This document shows positions 31,964 through 41,174 of a DNA stretch of 64,000 nt, piece by piece (position 1 is the stretch's first letter; each line of letters starts with the position of its first letter). The stretch comes from SLST01 sp046538735 (GTDB taxonomy: Bacteria; Spirochaetota; Spirochaetia; DSM-27196; SLST01): NCBI GenBank assembly GCA_046538735.1, contig JBKHII010000011.1, positions 1 through 64,000 of the forward strand. Reading direction: 5' to 3'. The translations under genes were made by a program, and so were the position numbers. The notes beneath the pieces were generated by a model. That model worked only from the letters and a program-made list of their open reading frames with translations. It searched no databases and had not been told where the DNA came from.

Positions 31964-34860
31964 TGCATCTCTCCCCAGCTCCGGCCGGTTTCCACCGAGA
32001 CCTTGAGCGGGATCGAGAGATCGACCGCCTTGGTCATGATCTCCTGCATGAGCGCGCTCACCGTCTCCACTTCGTTCTGTGGGCACTCGAGGATGAGCTC
32101 GTCGTGAACTTGGAGGAGCATGCGGCTCTCGAGCGATCGCTCGGTGAGTGCGGCGGCGAGGTCGAGCATCGCCTTCTTGATGATATCGGCGGCGCTCCCC
32201 TGGATGGGCGTGTTCACGGCGACGCGCTCCTGAGCCATCTTCACGGTACGATTGCGGTTGGAGATGTTTGCGAGATAGCGTCTGCGGCCCATGATCGTCT
32301 CCACGTAGCCGCACTTCTCGGCGCGGGCGACCGTCTCGTCTATGAATCTCTTGATGCTCGAGTAGGTCGCGAAGTACGCCTCAATGAACGCATCCGCGTC
32401 CTTGCGCGGGATCTGCAGCTCGCGCGAGAGACGGAAGGCGCTCATCCCGTACATCACGCCGAAATTGATCGTCTTCGCGATTCGCCGCTGCGCAGCGGTG
32501 ACTTCCTCGGCCGGCACGCCGAAGATGAGCGAGCCGGTGTGGCGGTGCACGTCCACGCCCTCGGCGAAGGCGGCCTTGAGCCCCGGATCGCCGGTGAGGT
32601 GCGCGAGGACCACGAGCTCGATCTGCGAGTAGTCGGCGCTCACGAAGGTCCACCCGTCGCGGGGGATGAAGGCGTTCCGGATTCGTCTCCCTTCCTCGTC
32701 GCGAATCGGGATGTTCTGCAGGTTGGGATCGGTCGAGCTGATCCGGCCGGTCGCGGTGCCGTTGATGTTGAAGTGCGTGTGAATCCGTCCGGTCTTGGGA
32801 TTGACCATCTCCGGAAGCGAGTCAACGTAGGTACTCTTGAGCTTCGAGAGCGTCCGGTAGCGGAGAATGAGCTCGGGGAGCGGATCCTCCTTCGCGAGCT
32901 CCTGGAGCACGCTCGTATCGGTCGAGTAGCCGGTCTTCGTCTTCTTGCCGGGCGTGAGCTTGCGCTCCTCGAACAGGACCATCTGGAGCTGCTTCGTTGA
33001 ACCGATGTTGAATTCGCGGCCGGCGGTGTCGTAGATCTGGCGCTCGATCCGGGCGATGCTACGCTCGAGCTCGTCTCCGTACTTCTCGAGCTCGAAGATG
33101 TCGAGCCGGATGCCTTCGAGCTCCATCCGCGCGAGGATCGGGAGCAGCGGCATCTCGACCTCGCGAAAGAGCGCCGTCATGCAGCGCTCATCGAGCAACG
33201 GCTCGAGCACGCGACAGAGGCGATAGGCGATGTCCGCGTCCTCGGCGGCGTACTTCGTGGCGGTCTCGAGCGGCACCGTGTTGAATGTGTTGTCCGGCTC
33301 GCCGCGCGCAGCCCTCGGAACCACGTCCGCGTAGTGAAGCGTGGAGTAGCCCAGGTAGTTTTCCGCAAGCGCGTCCATCCCGAGCCTGTTCGACTCGGTG
33401 TCCAGAAGCCAGGCGGCGATCATCGTATCGAACCAGGGATTCGCGATGTGAATGCCCCACCGGGCCATCACCTTGTAGTCGTACTTGAGGTTCTGCCCCA
33501 CGACCTTGATCGACGGATCCTCGAGGAGCGGCTTCAGCCGGTCGCGCACCTCGTTCGCCTTCATCACCGGCCCGTCCGGACCGTGCAACGCGATGTAGCA
33601 CGCGCTGCCGCGCTCGACCGCGAGCGAGAATCCGACAGGCTCGGCGCGCATCGAGTCGAGCGAGGTCGTCTCGCTGTCGAAGGCGACGACGCCGGCGTCC
33701 CGCGCCTTCGCGCACCACCGCTCAAGCGCAGACACGCTGTCCACGAGCTCGTACTCGCCGGCGACACCGTCGCCCGGATCACGCTCGTAGGTCACGAGCG
33801 CGGGACGCTCGATGTTCGCGCTCGCGGCGTGACGACCGACGGCTTCGCTGCGAGTCGCAGCGGGCTTGGGATCGGTGGCCCCGGACGGGTCGAGCGTTGC
33901 CGCGGCGTCGCCCAACCAGCTCTCCATCTCGCGCCGCGCCACAAGATCGGCTCGCCGCACCGCCGGATCGTCTTCCGGCAGATCGATCTCGTCGCTGCCG
34001 GTCGTCTGCTTGAGCAGCGATTTCATGCCCTCGGCGGCGAAGTAGGGAGCGGCGGCGGCGCGATCGAGCTCGCCCAGCGAGAGATCGTCGATATGCATAT
34101 CGATGGGAACGTGCATCTCAAGCGTGACGAGGTCGCGACTCATGAGAGCCGACTCGCGTCCGGACGCGAGCTTCTCCCGCTGACTCGTGCTCGTGATCTC
34201 GTCCAGGTGCTCGTAGATCTCGCCGAGCGTGGGATAGGTGCTCAGGAGCGCCGCTGCGGTCTTCGCGCCGATCCCCTTCACGCCGGGAACGTTGTCCGAG
34301 CTGTCGCCCACGAGGGCAAGGTAGTCGAGGATCTGCTCGGGAGTCACACCCCAGCTCTCCACGACGGCGTCTCGATCCATCTCCACGAAACCGCCTCCGC
34401 TCTCGGGCTTGAGAACCTTGACCGGCCCGTCCACGAGTTGGAGGAGGTCCTTGTCGCCGCTCACCACGAAGCAGCGCATTCCCGCCTCCCTGGCCCGCAG
34501 CGCGAAGGTCGCGATCACGTCGTCCGCCTCGTAGCCGTCCACGCGCACGGTAGGCACGCCAAGCTTCTCGAGAATCTCTTCGATGACGGGGATCTCGTTC
34601 TTCAGGTCCTCGGGAGTCTTCTCACGCGTCACCTTGTACTCCTCGTACTTCTCGTGACGAAAGGTGGGCGTGCGTGAGTCGAGCACGACTGCGAAATGCG
34701 ACGGCTTACGGTCTTCGAGCAGAAGGAAGAGCGACCGGAAGAAGCCGTAGATCGCGCTCGCGTTCTTGCCTTTTGGATTGAAGAGCGGATTGCGGATGAA
34801 GGCGAAGTAGCTGCGGTAGACGAGGCTGTACCCGTCCAGCAGATAGAGGGCGTCACTCAT
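31960..34860 (-). CDS. polA: DNA polymerase I
   Basis: 966 residues, full length. The 5'-3' exonuclease domain (about 1-290) has YRSYFAFIRNP and DKDLLQL. The 3'-5' proofreading domain (about 345-540) keeps the metal Asp/Glu in DSETTSLDS and later YAAEDADIAYRL. The polymerase domain (about 580-966) has ADYSQIELVVLAH (motif A), RRIAKTINFGVMYGMS (motif B) and LQVHDELILE (motif C). It fills gaps in repair and replaces RNA primers. TACAAT lies 6 nt before the ATG, predicting a leaderless mRNA. Confidence 0.97.
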   Translation of the reverse strand: MSDALYLLDGYSLVYRSYFAFIRNPLFNPKGKNASAIYGFFRSLFLLLEDRKPSHFAVVLDSRTPTFRHEKYEEYKVTREKTPEDLKNEIPVIEEILEKLGVPTVRVDGYEADDVIATFALRAREAGMRCFVVSGDKDLLQLVDGPVKVLKPESGGGFVEMDRDAVVESWGVTPEQILDYLALVGDSSDNVPGVKGIGAKTAAALLSTYPTLGEIYEHLDEITSTSQREKLASGRESALMSRDLVTLEMHVPIDMHIDDLSLGELDRAAAAPYFAAEGMKSLLKQTTGSDEIDLPEDDPAVRRADLVARREMESWLGDAAATLDPSGATDPKPAATRSEAVGRHAASANIERPALVTYERDPGDGVAGEYELVDSVSALERWCAKARDAGVVAFDSETTSLDSMRAEPVGFSLAVERGSACYIALHGPDGPVMKANEVRDRLKPLLEDPSIKVVGQNLKYDYKVMARWGIHIANPWFDTMIAAWLLDTESNRLGMDALAENYLGYSTLHYADVVPRAARGEPDNTFNTVPLETATKYAAEDADIAYRLCRVLEPLLDERCMTALFREVEMPLLPILARMELEGIRLDIFELEKYGDELERSIARIERQIYDTAGREFNIGSTKQLQMVLFEERKLTPGKKTKTGYSTDTSVLQELAKEDPLPELILRYRTLSKLKSTYVDSLPEMVNPKTGRIHTHFNINGTATGRISSTDPNLQNIPIRDEEGRRIRNAFIPRDGWTFVSADYSQIELVVLAHLTGDPGLKAAFAEGVDVHRHTGSLIFGVPAEEVTAAQRRIAKTINFGVMYGMSAFRLSRELQIPRKDADAFIEAYFATYSSIKRFIDETVARAEKCGYVETIMGRRRYLANISNRNRTVKMAQERVAVNTPIQGSAADIIKKAMLDLAAALTERSLESRMLLQVHDELILECPQNEVETVSALMQEIMTKAVDLSIPLKVSVETGRSWGEMH

Positions 34861-34866
34861 GGCCGT

Positions 34867-34894
34867 ATTGTACCGCTCACGACGCGCCGGGCAA
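34867..34894 (-). promoter_or_regulatory. polA promoter (leaderless type)
   Basis: Minus strand TTGCCC (34889-34894), 16-nt spacer, TACAAT (34867-34872), 6 nt, ATG. Confidence 0.6.
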
Positions 34895-34991
34895 AGCGTG
34901 GATCGGCCGGAGCCGCCGGGCCGAGGAGTTCGACGTGTTCACGAAAGCCTCGGCTCCGGCCGGCGACCGCTTCAACGGTCCGGACAGGGAT

Positions 34992-36866
34992 CTACTGCGG
35001 AAGTATGTCCCAGAACTCGTCCGCGCCTGCCCCGTCACGGCAGAGGTCGATGATTTTGCGTCCGTTCGGCGACAGGTCCGGCGTGTAGAACTGCTCGAGC
35101 TCGCTCAGGAAGAAGTCGCGCAGGATCTTGGCGCCGGCGTCGTAGCCCTCGGTGCCGACCTCGAGCTGCTCGTGGACGCGCAGAAAGCCTTTCGGCACCT
35201 CCTGTCCGTTCACGCGCAACGAGGGGAGCGTGTACCCCAGCAGCGAGCACCGCGACTCCAGAAGCCGGCCGGGCCGGAATCGCAGACTGCCGCGACGAGC
35301 CATATACTCACGGGTGATCCACTCCGGCATGAACCCGACCTTGTACGCACCAACATACTGATTCGGAATGAGCACGTACCTCGTACCGGGCGTCTTTTCG
35401 ATCAGCTCGAGCAGGAGATTCGCGTGACGTACCTTCGTGCCGGTCGCGAACGGCCAGTACGAGCCGACCCCCTCGCTCGAGAGTCCCTCGGCGGTGACGA
35501 TGCTCGGGTTCGAATGACCACGCGGTGCCACGAGACGCCAGAGCCAGGCGAGCGCAGGCGGCAGGATGTGGAGCATGCCCATGATACCGTAGTTGGGACT
35601 CTCGCGAGTGGAGGGCGGAGTCCGGACGCCGAAGCTCCTGACGTCGATCTGAACCGGACCATCGACCGAGTTCTCGATGAAGTGACGCGGCATGATGACG
35701 CGAGGGTTGGGGCACGGCTTGCCCGGTTCGTCCTGGATATGCTCCCAGAGGAGAATCGTCGAGCCCGGCTGGGCGTCCAGATTGAGGAAGATCAACGGTT
35801 CGGGAGGGGAGATGCAGAGCTTCTCGAGAAACGGCTCGGTTCCGTACTCGGTGAGGTGATCCACACGGAGGAACCATCCGGCCTCCGCGTCCTCGATCAC
35901 GAGGCGACCCGACTCCTTCTGGAAGCTCGGATGCGCAAGCGCCATGTCGTCCGAAACCGGGTGGAGCTCGCACGTATCCATGAGGTCGAGGAAGAGCGCC
36001 TCGCCGGTAACCGTATCCACTCCGAGCTTGATTCTCCCGTCCGGTTCGCGGTGCATCGCCTGTGTCATCTCGCTCTTGCCGCCGCCGCTGGCGCCTTCGT
36101 GCATGATCACGAACTCGTTGTCGTACGGAGTGATCAGGCGGACCGCCGAGCTGTGCAGCGTCGTCCATCCCTGCTCCTCACCGATGTTGAGCAGGATACC
36201 GTACACACCCTTCTTCGCGCTCGGCCCCGGATAGAGGTTGTAGCTGAAGAGCTCGTGCATCTTCGGAAGCCGATTGTGGATGACCAGCTGCCGGCCTTCG
36301 AAGTGGGTGTGACGGAAGGGAGGCGCGAGGTAGATGACCGCCTCCGGAGTGAATCCGTCAGGTATCTCGTCCGCAGGGATGAAACCCTGAAGATCCGCGA
36401 GCCCGGCCACGAAGAACCCGGCGTTGGACGGCGCGACGAGCAGCGTGGGACAACCGGCACCCTTCTCTCCCGAGTGGAACGGCAGTACAATGAGTTTCTC
36501 CTGCGCTGCAAGCCACTCGAACGTCTCGCGGCGAACGGGCTCGAACTCCGATCCGAACCGGTCGACGTATCGACGTTTGTCCGTGGGGCGGTCGTCCGCG
36601 ATGACCATCGCTTCCGGATCGCGCCGCCGCATGTACGGTTCCACGTAGTTGACCGCAGCTCCGTTCTTGCACCGGGCGACGGTTACCTCCACCACGCGCC
36701 CGCGGCCGGGGACATCGTAGGCAACCTCCACGAAATCCGCTCCCGGCTCGAAGAAGGCGAGCTCGTAGAGATGGCTCCGGCTCTCCGGGAGGATCACCTC
36801 TACGCTGTTGAATATCTGCTCCAGTTCCGCCGGCACGTTGAACGCCGACACGTTTGTCTTGCTCAT
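34992..36866 (-). CDS. PEPCK-like P-loop protein, DUF4914 family
   Basis: 624 residues. The central segment HEGASGGGKSEM (about 257-267) is a kinase-type P-loop like that of phosphoenolpyruvate carboxykinase, followed by a candidate metal segment LGVDTVTGEALFLDLMDT. The ends are well structured with no signal peptide or transmembrane helix. I place it in the DUF4914 family (PF16260), whose function is unknown; the family name is from memory. The ATG at 36866 has a GGGAG site and an AT-rich, palindrome-bearing upstream region. Confidence 0.75.
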   Translation of the reverse strand: MSKTNVSAFNVPAELEQIFNSVEVILPESRSHLYELAFFEPGADFVEVAYDVPGRGRVVEVTVARCKNGAAVNYVEPYMRRRDPEAMVIADDRPTDKRRYVDRFGSEFEPVRRETFEWLAAQEKLIVLPFHSGEKGAGCPTLLVAPSNAGFFVAGLADLQGFIPADEIPDGFTPEAVIYLAPPFRHTHFEGRQLVIHNRLPKMHELFSYNLYPGPSAKKGVYGILLNIGEEQGWTTLHSSAVRLITPYDNEFVIMHEGASGGGKSEMTQAMHREPDGRIKLGVDTVTGEALFLDLMDTCELHPVSDDMALAHPSFQKESGRLVIEDAEAGWFLRVDHLTEYGTEPFLEKLCISPPEPLIFLNLDAQPGSTILLWEHIQDEPGKPCPNPRVIMPRHFIENSVDGPVQIDVRSFGVRTPPSTRESPNYGIMGMLHILPPALAWLWRLVAPRGHSNPSIVTAEGLSSEGVGSYWPFATGTKVRHANLLLELIEKTPGTRYVLIPNQYVGAYKVGFMPEWITREYMARRGSLRFRPGRLLESRCSLLGYTLPSLRVNGQEVPKGFLRVHEQLEVGTEGYDAGAKILRDFFLSELEQFYTPDLSPNGRKIIDLCRDGAGADEFWDILPQ

Positions 36867-36887
36867 AGCTTCTCCCTCGAGTTCAAA

Positions 36888-36901
36888 CGCATATTTATGC
36901 G
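36888..36901. promoter_or_regulatory. Palindrome in the DUF4914 leader
   Basis: Arms CGCATA and TATGCG around a 2-nt centre, 21 bp before the ATG, just downstream of a TATAAA box (36914-36919 on the minus strand). It could be an operator. Confidence 0.45.
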
Positions 36902-36961
36902 ATTCAACTGTAATTTATACGAAAAGGTAGCGTATGAAAAGGGGCGTTGTGGGCCGGGCGG

Positions 36962-37447
36962 CTACGCCGTGACGTTCACGAGGCCGGGCTCGGGGGCCCG
37001 CGCCGGCGATCGCCCGCCGACCGGTGAGAATCCGCGCACGACTCGCAGCGAGGAGACCTGATTCCGGATCTCCTCGAGCTGCGCGCGCAGAAGTGCCTGG
37101 TTATGGGAGGTTCGTCTCAGCACTTCGTCTCGGGTACGCCGCAGTGCGTCGCGGAGCGCCGGGATGTCGGAGGCGCCTTCGGGCTCATGGATGCGATAGA
37201 GCGTCTCCAACGGCTCGATCGTGCGTTCGAACGATGCGATCTCCTTCACGATCGAGTGCTCCATCTCCACGTGAAACTCGAGATCGTCTTCGATCGACCC
37301 GGTGGGGCGTCGTCCTTCCAGCTCCACGAGGTAGCCGCGGAAGCGGTCTCGCTGGCGAGCGAGCGCCTCCTTGTACTGTCTGAGGATCCGAACGCGCTCG
37401 TTGAACTCTTGGGCCGGGAGGCGGGGTGTCGTCTGCTTAGCCGGCAA
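36962..37447 (-). CDS. FliS-linked coiled-coil protein (FlgN-like?)
   Basis: 161 residues, almost wholly helical and charged (NERVRILRQYKEALARQRD, EEIRNQVSSL), with a Gly/Pro/Arg tail ending in LVNVTA. Size, helical content and position after fliS fit a flagellar export chaperone such as FlgN, but no diagnostic motif is seen. The TTG start at 37447 lies inside the end of fliS with AAGGGAG six bases upstream, so it is coupled to fliS. Confidence 0.6.
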   Translation of the reverse strand: MPAKQTTPRLPAQEFNERVRILRQYKEALARQRDRFRGYLVELEGRRPTGSIEDDLEFHVEMEHSIVKEIASFERTIEPLETLYRIHEPEGASDIPALRDALRRTRDEVLRRTSHNQALLRAQLEEIRNQVSSLRVVRGFSPVGGRSPARAPEPGLVNVTA

Positions 37448-37862
37448 TGTTCACTCCCTTCGCCGCCCGTCCCTCAACGTTCGTCGTATTCACGATCTGC
37501 GCCCAGGCGCCACGAAGCTCGTTCATCATGGTTCGCACGCCTCGCAGCGGGGCCGCATCCTTGTTGACGTTCCCCTCCATCAACTGCTCGTTGAAAAACC
37601 GGTAGAGACCGAAGAGCTTCGGCGCGATATCGCCGCCCTTCTCGAAGTCGAGCGAGACCATGAGCTCGGTGATGATGTCCTGAGCCTTGAGAATCGAGTT
37701 GTTGATGGAGTCGAGTTGCTTCGTGCCCGAATCGATGAGCCTCGCGGCGTTGTCAATCTCGCGGATCGCTCCGTCATAGAGCATGAGGATCATTTTGCCG
37801 CCACTCGCCGTCCGGACTGATGTCTCTCGGTACGCGCTGACTGAATTGGCTCGTAAGGACAT
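37437..37862 (-). CDS. fliS: Flagellar export chaperone FliS
   Basis: 141 residues from the ATG at 37862 behind GGGAGG. YRETSVRTASGGKMILMLYDGAI and the following helices (INNSILKAQDIITELMVSL, LYRFFNEQLMEGN) are diagnostic. FliS binds the flagellin C-terminus in the cytoplasm and prevents early polymerisation. The frame continues upstream in error. The gene lies 47 bp after the NodB-like gene and ahead of the FlgN-like gene. Confidence 0.95.
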   Translation of the reverse strand: MSLRANSVSAYRETSVRTASGGKMILMLYDGAIREIDNAARLIDSGTKQLDSINNSILKAQDIITELMVSLDFEKGGDIAPKLFGLYRFFNEQLMEGNVNKDAAPLRGVRTMMNELRGAWAQIVNTTNVEGRAAKGVNIAG

Positions 37863-37909
37863 GGTTCCTCCCCTCTGCTTATCGGCGACCTGCGGCCGCA
37901 TCTTGAATG

Positions 37910-40255
37910 CTACTGCGCATGTTCGATCAGGGTTGAGACGGGCACAACCTCGTACCCCTGCGCGATCAACCCGTCGATGAGGATATCGAGACGCTGGAAG
38001 AGGTAGTCGTCGCGTCCCCCTCGCGCCTCTTCGGAAATCCCCACGTGCATGGAGACGATGGAACCGGGCTGTTTGAGCTCCAGTATCCGCTCCACGAGTC
38101 GAGACGCCGGCATGGAGAGCCTGCTGAGCCCCTCGTCCGTCCGCATCGGCACCCAATCAAGGCTGTCCACGTCGCGGCCAACGTACACGTAGTTGGCGTC
38201 GCGGCCGGCCTCGACGATCTCATCGTTTCCAAAGTAATAGGGCGCGTGCCAGAGGAGCGAGAGCTCGCGTCCGGTCGCGGTGAAATACTCGTCCTCGTTC
38301 CGCGACAGCCCCTCGCGAATGAACTCCGGCGTGATGCGGTAGCGCCGATCGGACATATCGAAGTGGGCGAAGAACAGCGATCCGACTTCGTGGCCGGCGG
38401 CCGCGATCTCGGAGAGCGCGTCGGGATGCCGACGTATGAACTCGCCGTTCACGAAGAACGTCGTGCGTACACCGTAACCGGCGAGCGTGTTCAGAATCTC
38501 GGTCAGACCTTCCACGCTGTCGATCGCGTTGAATACCAGCGAAACCTCTCGACGCCTGATGCGTGAGCCGTGCTCGAAATGAGCGAGATTGACCGGATCC
38601 TCCGACTCGGGAAAGGGCTCATATTGTTGTTCGGGTGGTGGGAAGAGCAAGCTGGTCCCCACGCCCCGCACGCGTCGAACCATGACGATATTACGATAGC
38701 TCCCCGAACTGAGAGATTCCAGAAAGACGCGAAATCGGGGGCCGGCAATCTGTTTCGCGACGGCCGGCTGCGAGTCGGTCGGGTTCCATCGACCCGCAAC
38801 CGGCGTGCCGTACGCGTAGGAGCGTCCCGCAACGCCGGCGATGATCGTCCCGCGCTCGCCGATCGAATGCTCCGCCGACTGCGAGAGCGCAAGGACATCA
38901 CTTGCTCCGGAAGAGGCGTCAACAACGTCGATCGTAGATTCGCCGCCCACGAGCAGGCGCTGTGCGTCCAGCCAGACCGCGTGGAGCGGTCGATCGATTG
39001 GCACCGTACGTTCCGCGGTCCACGTTGCGTGGTCCCTCACGACCACCGAGTCGCCGGTCAGGAGCGCAACTCGCTCCTCGTTCGGAGAGAGCGTGATCTC
39101 GGTCACGCCCGCGTCCGAGACTCGTTCGAAGGCGAGATCTTCTGCGATCCGGTCGGCGTCCAGCCGGAAGATCGACGTTCGGTTCTCCCCTCCTTCGATG
39201 CTCCCGGTCAGAATCGTCACGTCGCCGAGCGCGGACCAGACGATCTGACGAACCCGGGTGTTCCGGGGGAGAAAGAGCGACGGAAGGCCCACGATCCGAT
39301 CGTCCGTAGCGAAATCATCCGGGTCCAGGACGAGGACGAAGAGGTTTCGTCCGCCCTTGTTGAGAAGTGCCGTATCGCGGCCGGGACCGATCGTGAAACT
39401 ATCGAAGTTCGGATCGAAGGGAAAGGGAAGCTTCCCCACGATCGTACCGATCGGGAGGAGACCCGCGTAGAGCGAGCGGGTGAAGAACTCCGGGCCGAGA
39501 ATCTCGTAGACGAGCGATCCCGAAACATAGAAGAGCGAGCCGGCCGCGGACCACCGGACGCTCTCGAGCGTGCCGGGACCGAGCTCCCTGAAGCTCGCGC
39601 CGAGCAGGCGGCCACGCTCGTGCTGCTCGATCGAGTAGTAATAGACCCGGCCCCGGCGGCTGTAGACGAAGAATCGGGAGTCGGGAGACCAACGGGCGGG
39701 AGCGCGCTCGGTGGAAAGCTCCACGTCGGTGGCGACGGTCGTCCGGCCGGTTCCGTCGGTGGAGAGAAGCACGAGCTCGCCGTACGCGGCGCTCGTGGGC
39801 TCAACGACGACGAGGTAGCGTCCGTCCGGCGAGGCCGTCACCGGGAAGACGCGGCCGGTTTCCACCGCCGCGCCGGCGACGAAACTGTCAAATCCGCCGA
39901 CCGGCTCGAAGACGCCGCCGGAGATCGAGGCGCGGAATACGCCGAAACGATTCTGGATCTGCACCGCCTGGAGCGCAGGCAGATAGGTCATGATTTCGGG
40001 GAAGAACGTGAGCTGCCGGAGCTCCGCCCGGTCAAGAACGTCCCCGCCGGCAACGCCGCTCGCGGGCGCCTCGTCTGCTACCGCGCTGAGATCCGCATGG
40101 AAGAGCGTTCGGTACGAACCGAACCCCGGAGCATCGGCGGTTGCCGAGAAGACGAGCTCGTCGCTCGCGGCAAGGTCGAGACCGGAGAACGAGACCTCCG
40201 ACCAGGCGCAGGCAGCAGCGTACAAGACCATGATGAAGGCAATCAACCGTCTCAA
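37910..40255 (-). CDS. Exported beta-propeller protein with degenerate NodB (polysaccharide deacetylase) domain
   Basis: 781 residues. A signal peptide (MRRLIAFIMVLYAAACAWS) starts from a TTG behind GAGG. Residues about 100-500 form WD40/TolB-like propeller repeats (ASPDGRYLVVV, WSPDSRFFVYS, LSPNEERVALL). The C-terminal 230 residues are NodB-like, but motif 1 reads VFNAIDS instead of TFDDG, the first His of motif 2 is Leu (GSLFFAHFD) and motif 3 has His for Arg (WHAPYY). The metal site is therefore largely lost, so it may bind rather than deacetylate glycans in the periplasm. Confidence 0.82.
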   Translation of the reverse strand: MRRLIAFIMVLYAAACAWSEVSFSGLDLAASDELVFSATADAPGFGSYRTLFHADLSAVADEAPASGVAGGDVLDRAELRQLTFFPEIMTYLPALQAVQIQNRFGVFRASISGGVFEPVGGFDSFVAGAAVETGRVFPVTASPDGRYLVVVEPTSAAYGELVLLSTDGTGRTTVATDVELSTERAPARWSPDSRFFVYSRRGRVYYYSIEQHERGRLLGASFRELGPGTLESVRWSAAGSLFYVSGSLVYEILGPEFFTRSLYAGLLPIGTIVGKLPFPFDPNFDSFTIGPGRDTALLNKGGRNLFVLVLDPDDFATDDRIVGLPSLFLPRNTRVRQIVWSALGDVTILTGSIEGGENRTSIFRLDADRIAEDLAFERVSDAGVTEITLSPNEERVALLTGDSVVVRDHATWTAERTVPIDRPLHAVWLDAQRLLVGGESTIDVVDASSGASDVLALSQSAEHSIGERGTIIAGVAGRSYAYGTPVAGRWNPTDSQPAVAKQIAGPRFRVFLESLSSGSYRNIVMVRRVRGVGTSLLFPPPEQQYEPFPESEDPVNLAHFEHGSRIRRREVSLVFNAIDSVEGLTEILNTLAGYGVRTTFFVNGEFIRRHPDALSEIAAAGHEVGSLFFAHFDMSDRRYRITPEFIREGLSRNEDEYFTATGRELSLLWHAPYYFGNDEIVEAGRDANYVYVGRDVDSLDWVPMRTDEGLSRLSMPASRLVERILELKQPGSIVSMHVGISEEARGGRDDYLFQRLDILIDGLIAQGYEVVPVSTLIEHAQ

Positions 40256-40297
40256 GACATCTGTCCTCTTAGTCTGTCTTTCGGCATGAGCCCCAAC

Positions 40298-40303
40298 AGT
40301 ATA
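40298..40303 (-). promoter_or_regulatory. Possible -10 before the propeller/NodB gene
   Basis: TATACT on the minus strand about 42 nt before the TTG start; no good -35. The gene may be read mainly from the zinc-ribbon promoter upstream. Confidence 0.3.
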
Positions 40304-40314
40304 GAGACTTTCTC

Positions 40315-40572
40315 TTACTTCCCTGAGACCGGAGCGGACGTGTTGTCCAGAAACTGCTGCAGATCGAACTCGAGCTTCCGAAGCTGCTGTTCAATGATCT
40401 CTAGTCGTTCAAGCGAGTACTCCTGCACGCTCCGCTCCATCCGATCGAACGGTGCGTCCAGGAGCTGCCGGAACTCGTAGCTTCGGACGCGCTTCGTCCC
40501 GCAGTAGGGACAATAGGCGAAATCGGGAGCAATGAAGCGTTGGCAGACGTGGCACGTCGTGAGCTCGCGCAC
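40315..40572 (-). CDS. Small zinc-ribbon protein with coiled-coil tail
   Basis: 85 residues: CHVCQRFIAPDFAYCPYCG at 7-25 is a four-Cys zinc ribbon, followed by a charged helix (RMERSVQEYSLERLEIIEQQL) likely to form a coiled coil. A GTG start lies 6 nt behind a TATAGT box. It leads the propeller-fliS gene run. Function unknown. Confidence 0.72.
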   Translation of the reverse strand: MRELTTCHVCQRFIAPDFAYCPYCGTKRVRSYEFRQLLDAPFDRMERSVQEYSLERLEIIEQQLRKLEFDLQQFLDNTSAPVSGK

Positions 40573-40578
40573 TCCTCA

Positions 40579-40608
40579 ACTATACCGCCGCGATGCGTCC
40601 TTGTTCAA
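40579..40608 (-). promoter_or_regulatory. Promoter of the zinc-ribbon gene (leaderless type)
   Basis: Minus strand TTGAAC (40603-40608), 18-nt spacer, TATAGT (40579-40584), 6 nt, GTG. Confidence 0.6.
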
Positions 40609-40691
40609 TGAGGTTTCGGAGTAACCCACACGGGCTATGCGCTTCGGTTCCGGCCCGAACTACCTTGAGAGGTGTACACGAGGAGGCACGC

Positions 40692-41105
40692 ATGAAGAAC
40701 GTGGTAGCTCTTTTCTCTGAAGTCTCGGATGCGGAACAGGCGATCAAGAAGCTGTCGGACGCCGGCATCGACCTGGAGAACGCGGCAATCCACAACAAGG
40801 AGAGCATTGAGTCATCGATCGACGTGAGAGCCATGCCCTCCGCGAACCCCGCAGTCGCGGCCGGCCCGACCCCGGCGCAGCCGTCCGGCGGAAGCGCGAC
40901 CGGCGCCGCAGGGGCAATGCTCACGAACGCCACGATCGAGAGCTATCTGGAGAACATCGGCGTTGACGGCGAGGAGCTCGCGTTCTTCGCGCACGGAATC
41001 CAGAAAGCCGGCCACATCGTCTTCGCGAACGTCCCGAACGACCAGACGGAGAAGGCAGGGAGGTTGATGACCGAAGCCGGCGGCCGCGCTCCGCAGGTCG
41101 AGTAG
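40692..41105 (+). CDS. Stress-protein-like small cytoplasmic protein (YflT/17M-like)
   Basis: 137 residues from the ATG at 40692, preceded by AGGAGG. The N-terminal beta-alpha unit (MKNVVALFSEVSDAEQAIKKL, cut here as VVALFSEVSDAEQAI) and the C-terminal half (ESYLENIGVDGEELAFFAHGI, HIVFANVPND) resemble the general-stress 17M/YflT heat-shock-like domain. In between is a flexible Ala/Pro/Gly linker of about 30 residues. Its role is unknown. A strong terminator follows the stop. Confidence 0.65.
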   Translation: MKNVVALFSEVSDAEQAIKKLSDAGIDLENAAIHNKESIESSIDVRAMPSANPAVAAGPTPAQPSGGSATGAAGAMLTNATIESYLENIGVDGEELAFFAHGIQKAGHIVFANVPNDQTEKAGRLMTEAGGRAPQVE

Positions 41106-41130
41106 CGGCCGAGTCCAACGAGGTCTTGTG

Positions 41131-41161
41131 AGCCGCCCTTTGCCGGGGCGGCTCTTTTGTT
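41131..41161 (+). terminator. Rho-independent terminator
   Basis: Perfect 8-bp stem AGCCGCCC/GGGCGGCT with a 7-nt loop, followed by CTTTTGTT. Ends the stress-protein transcript. Confidence 0.85.
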
Positions 41162-41168
41162 GGATACT
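41140..41168 (+). promoter_or_regulatory. Promoter of the alanyl-tRNA editing gene, inside the terminator
   Basis: TTGCCG (in the terminator loop and stem), 17-nt spacer, GATACT, then 6 nt and the ATG. Confidence 0.5.
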
Positions 41169-41174
41169 CACGAC

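Noticed and set aside
29411..32107. An 898-codon plus-strand frame
   Set aside because: It is antisense to the 2TM, SPOR, coaE and polA genes, which have clear motifs and linked starts.
35500..35530. A tRNA-like GGGTTCGAAT motif
   Set aside because: It lies inside the DUF4914 coding sequence and no acceptor, D or anticodon arms can be built around it.
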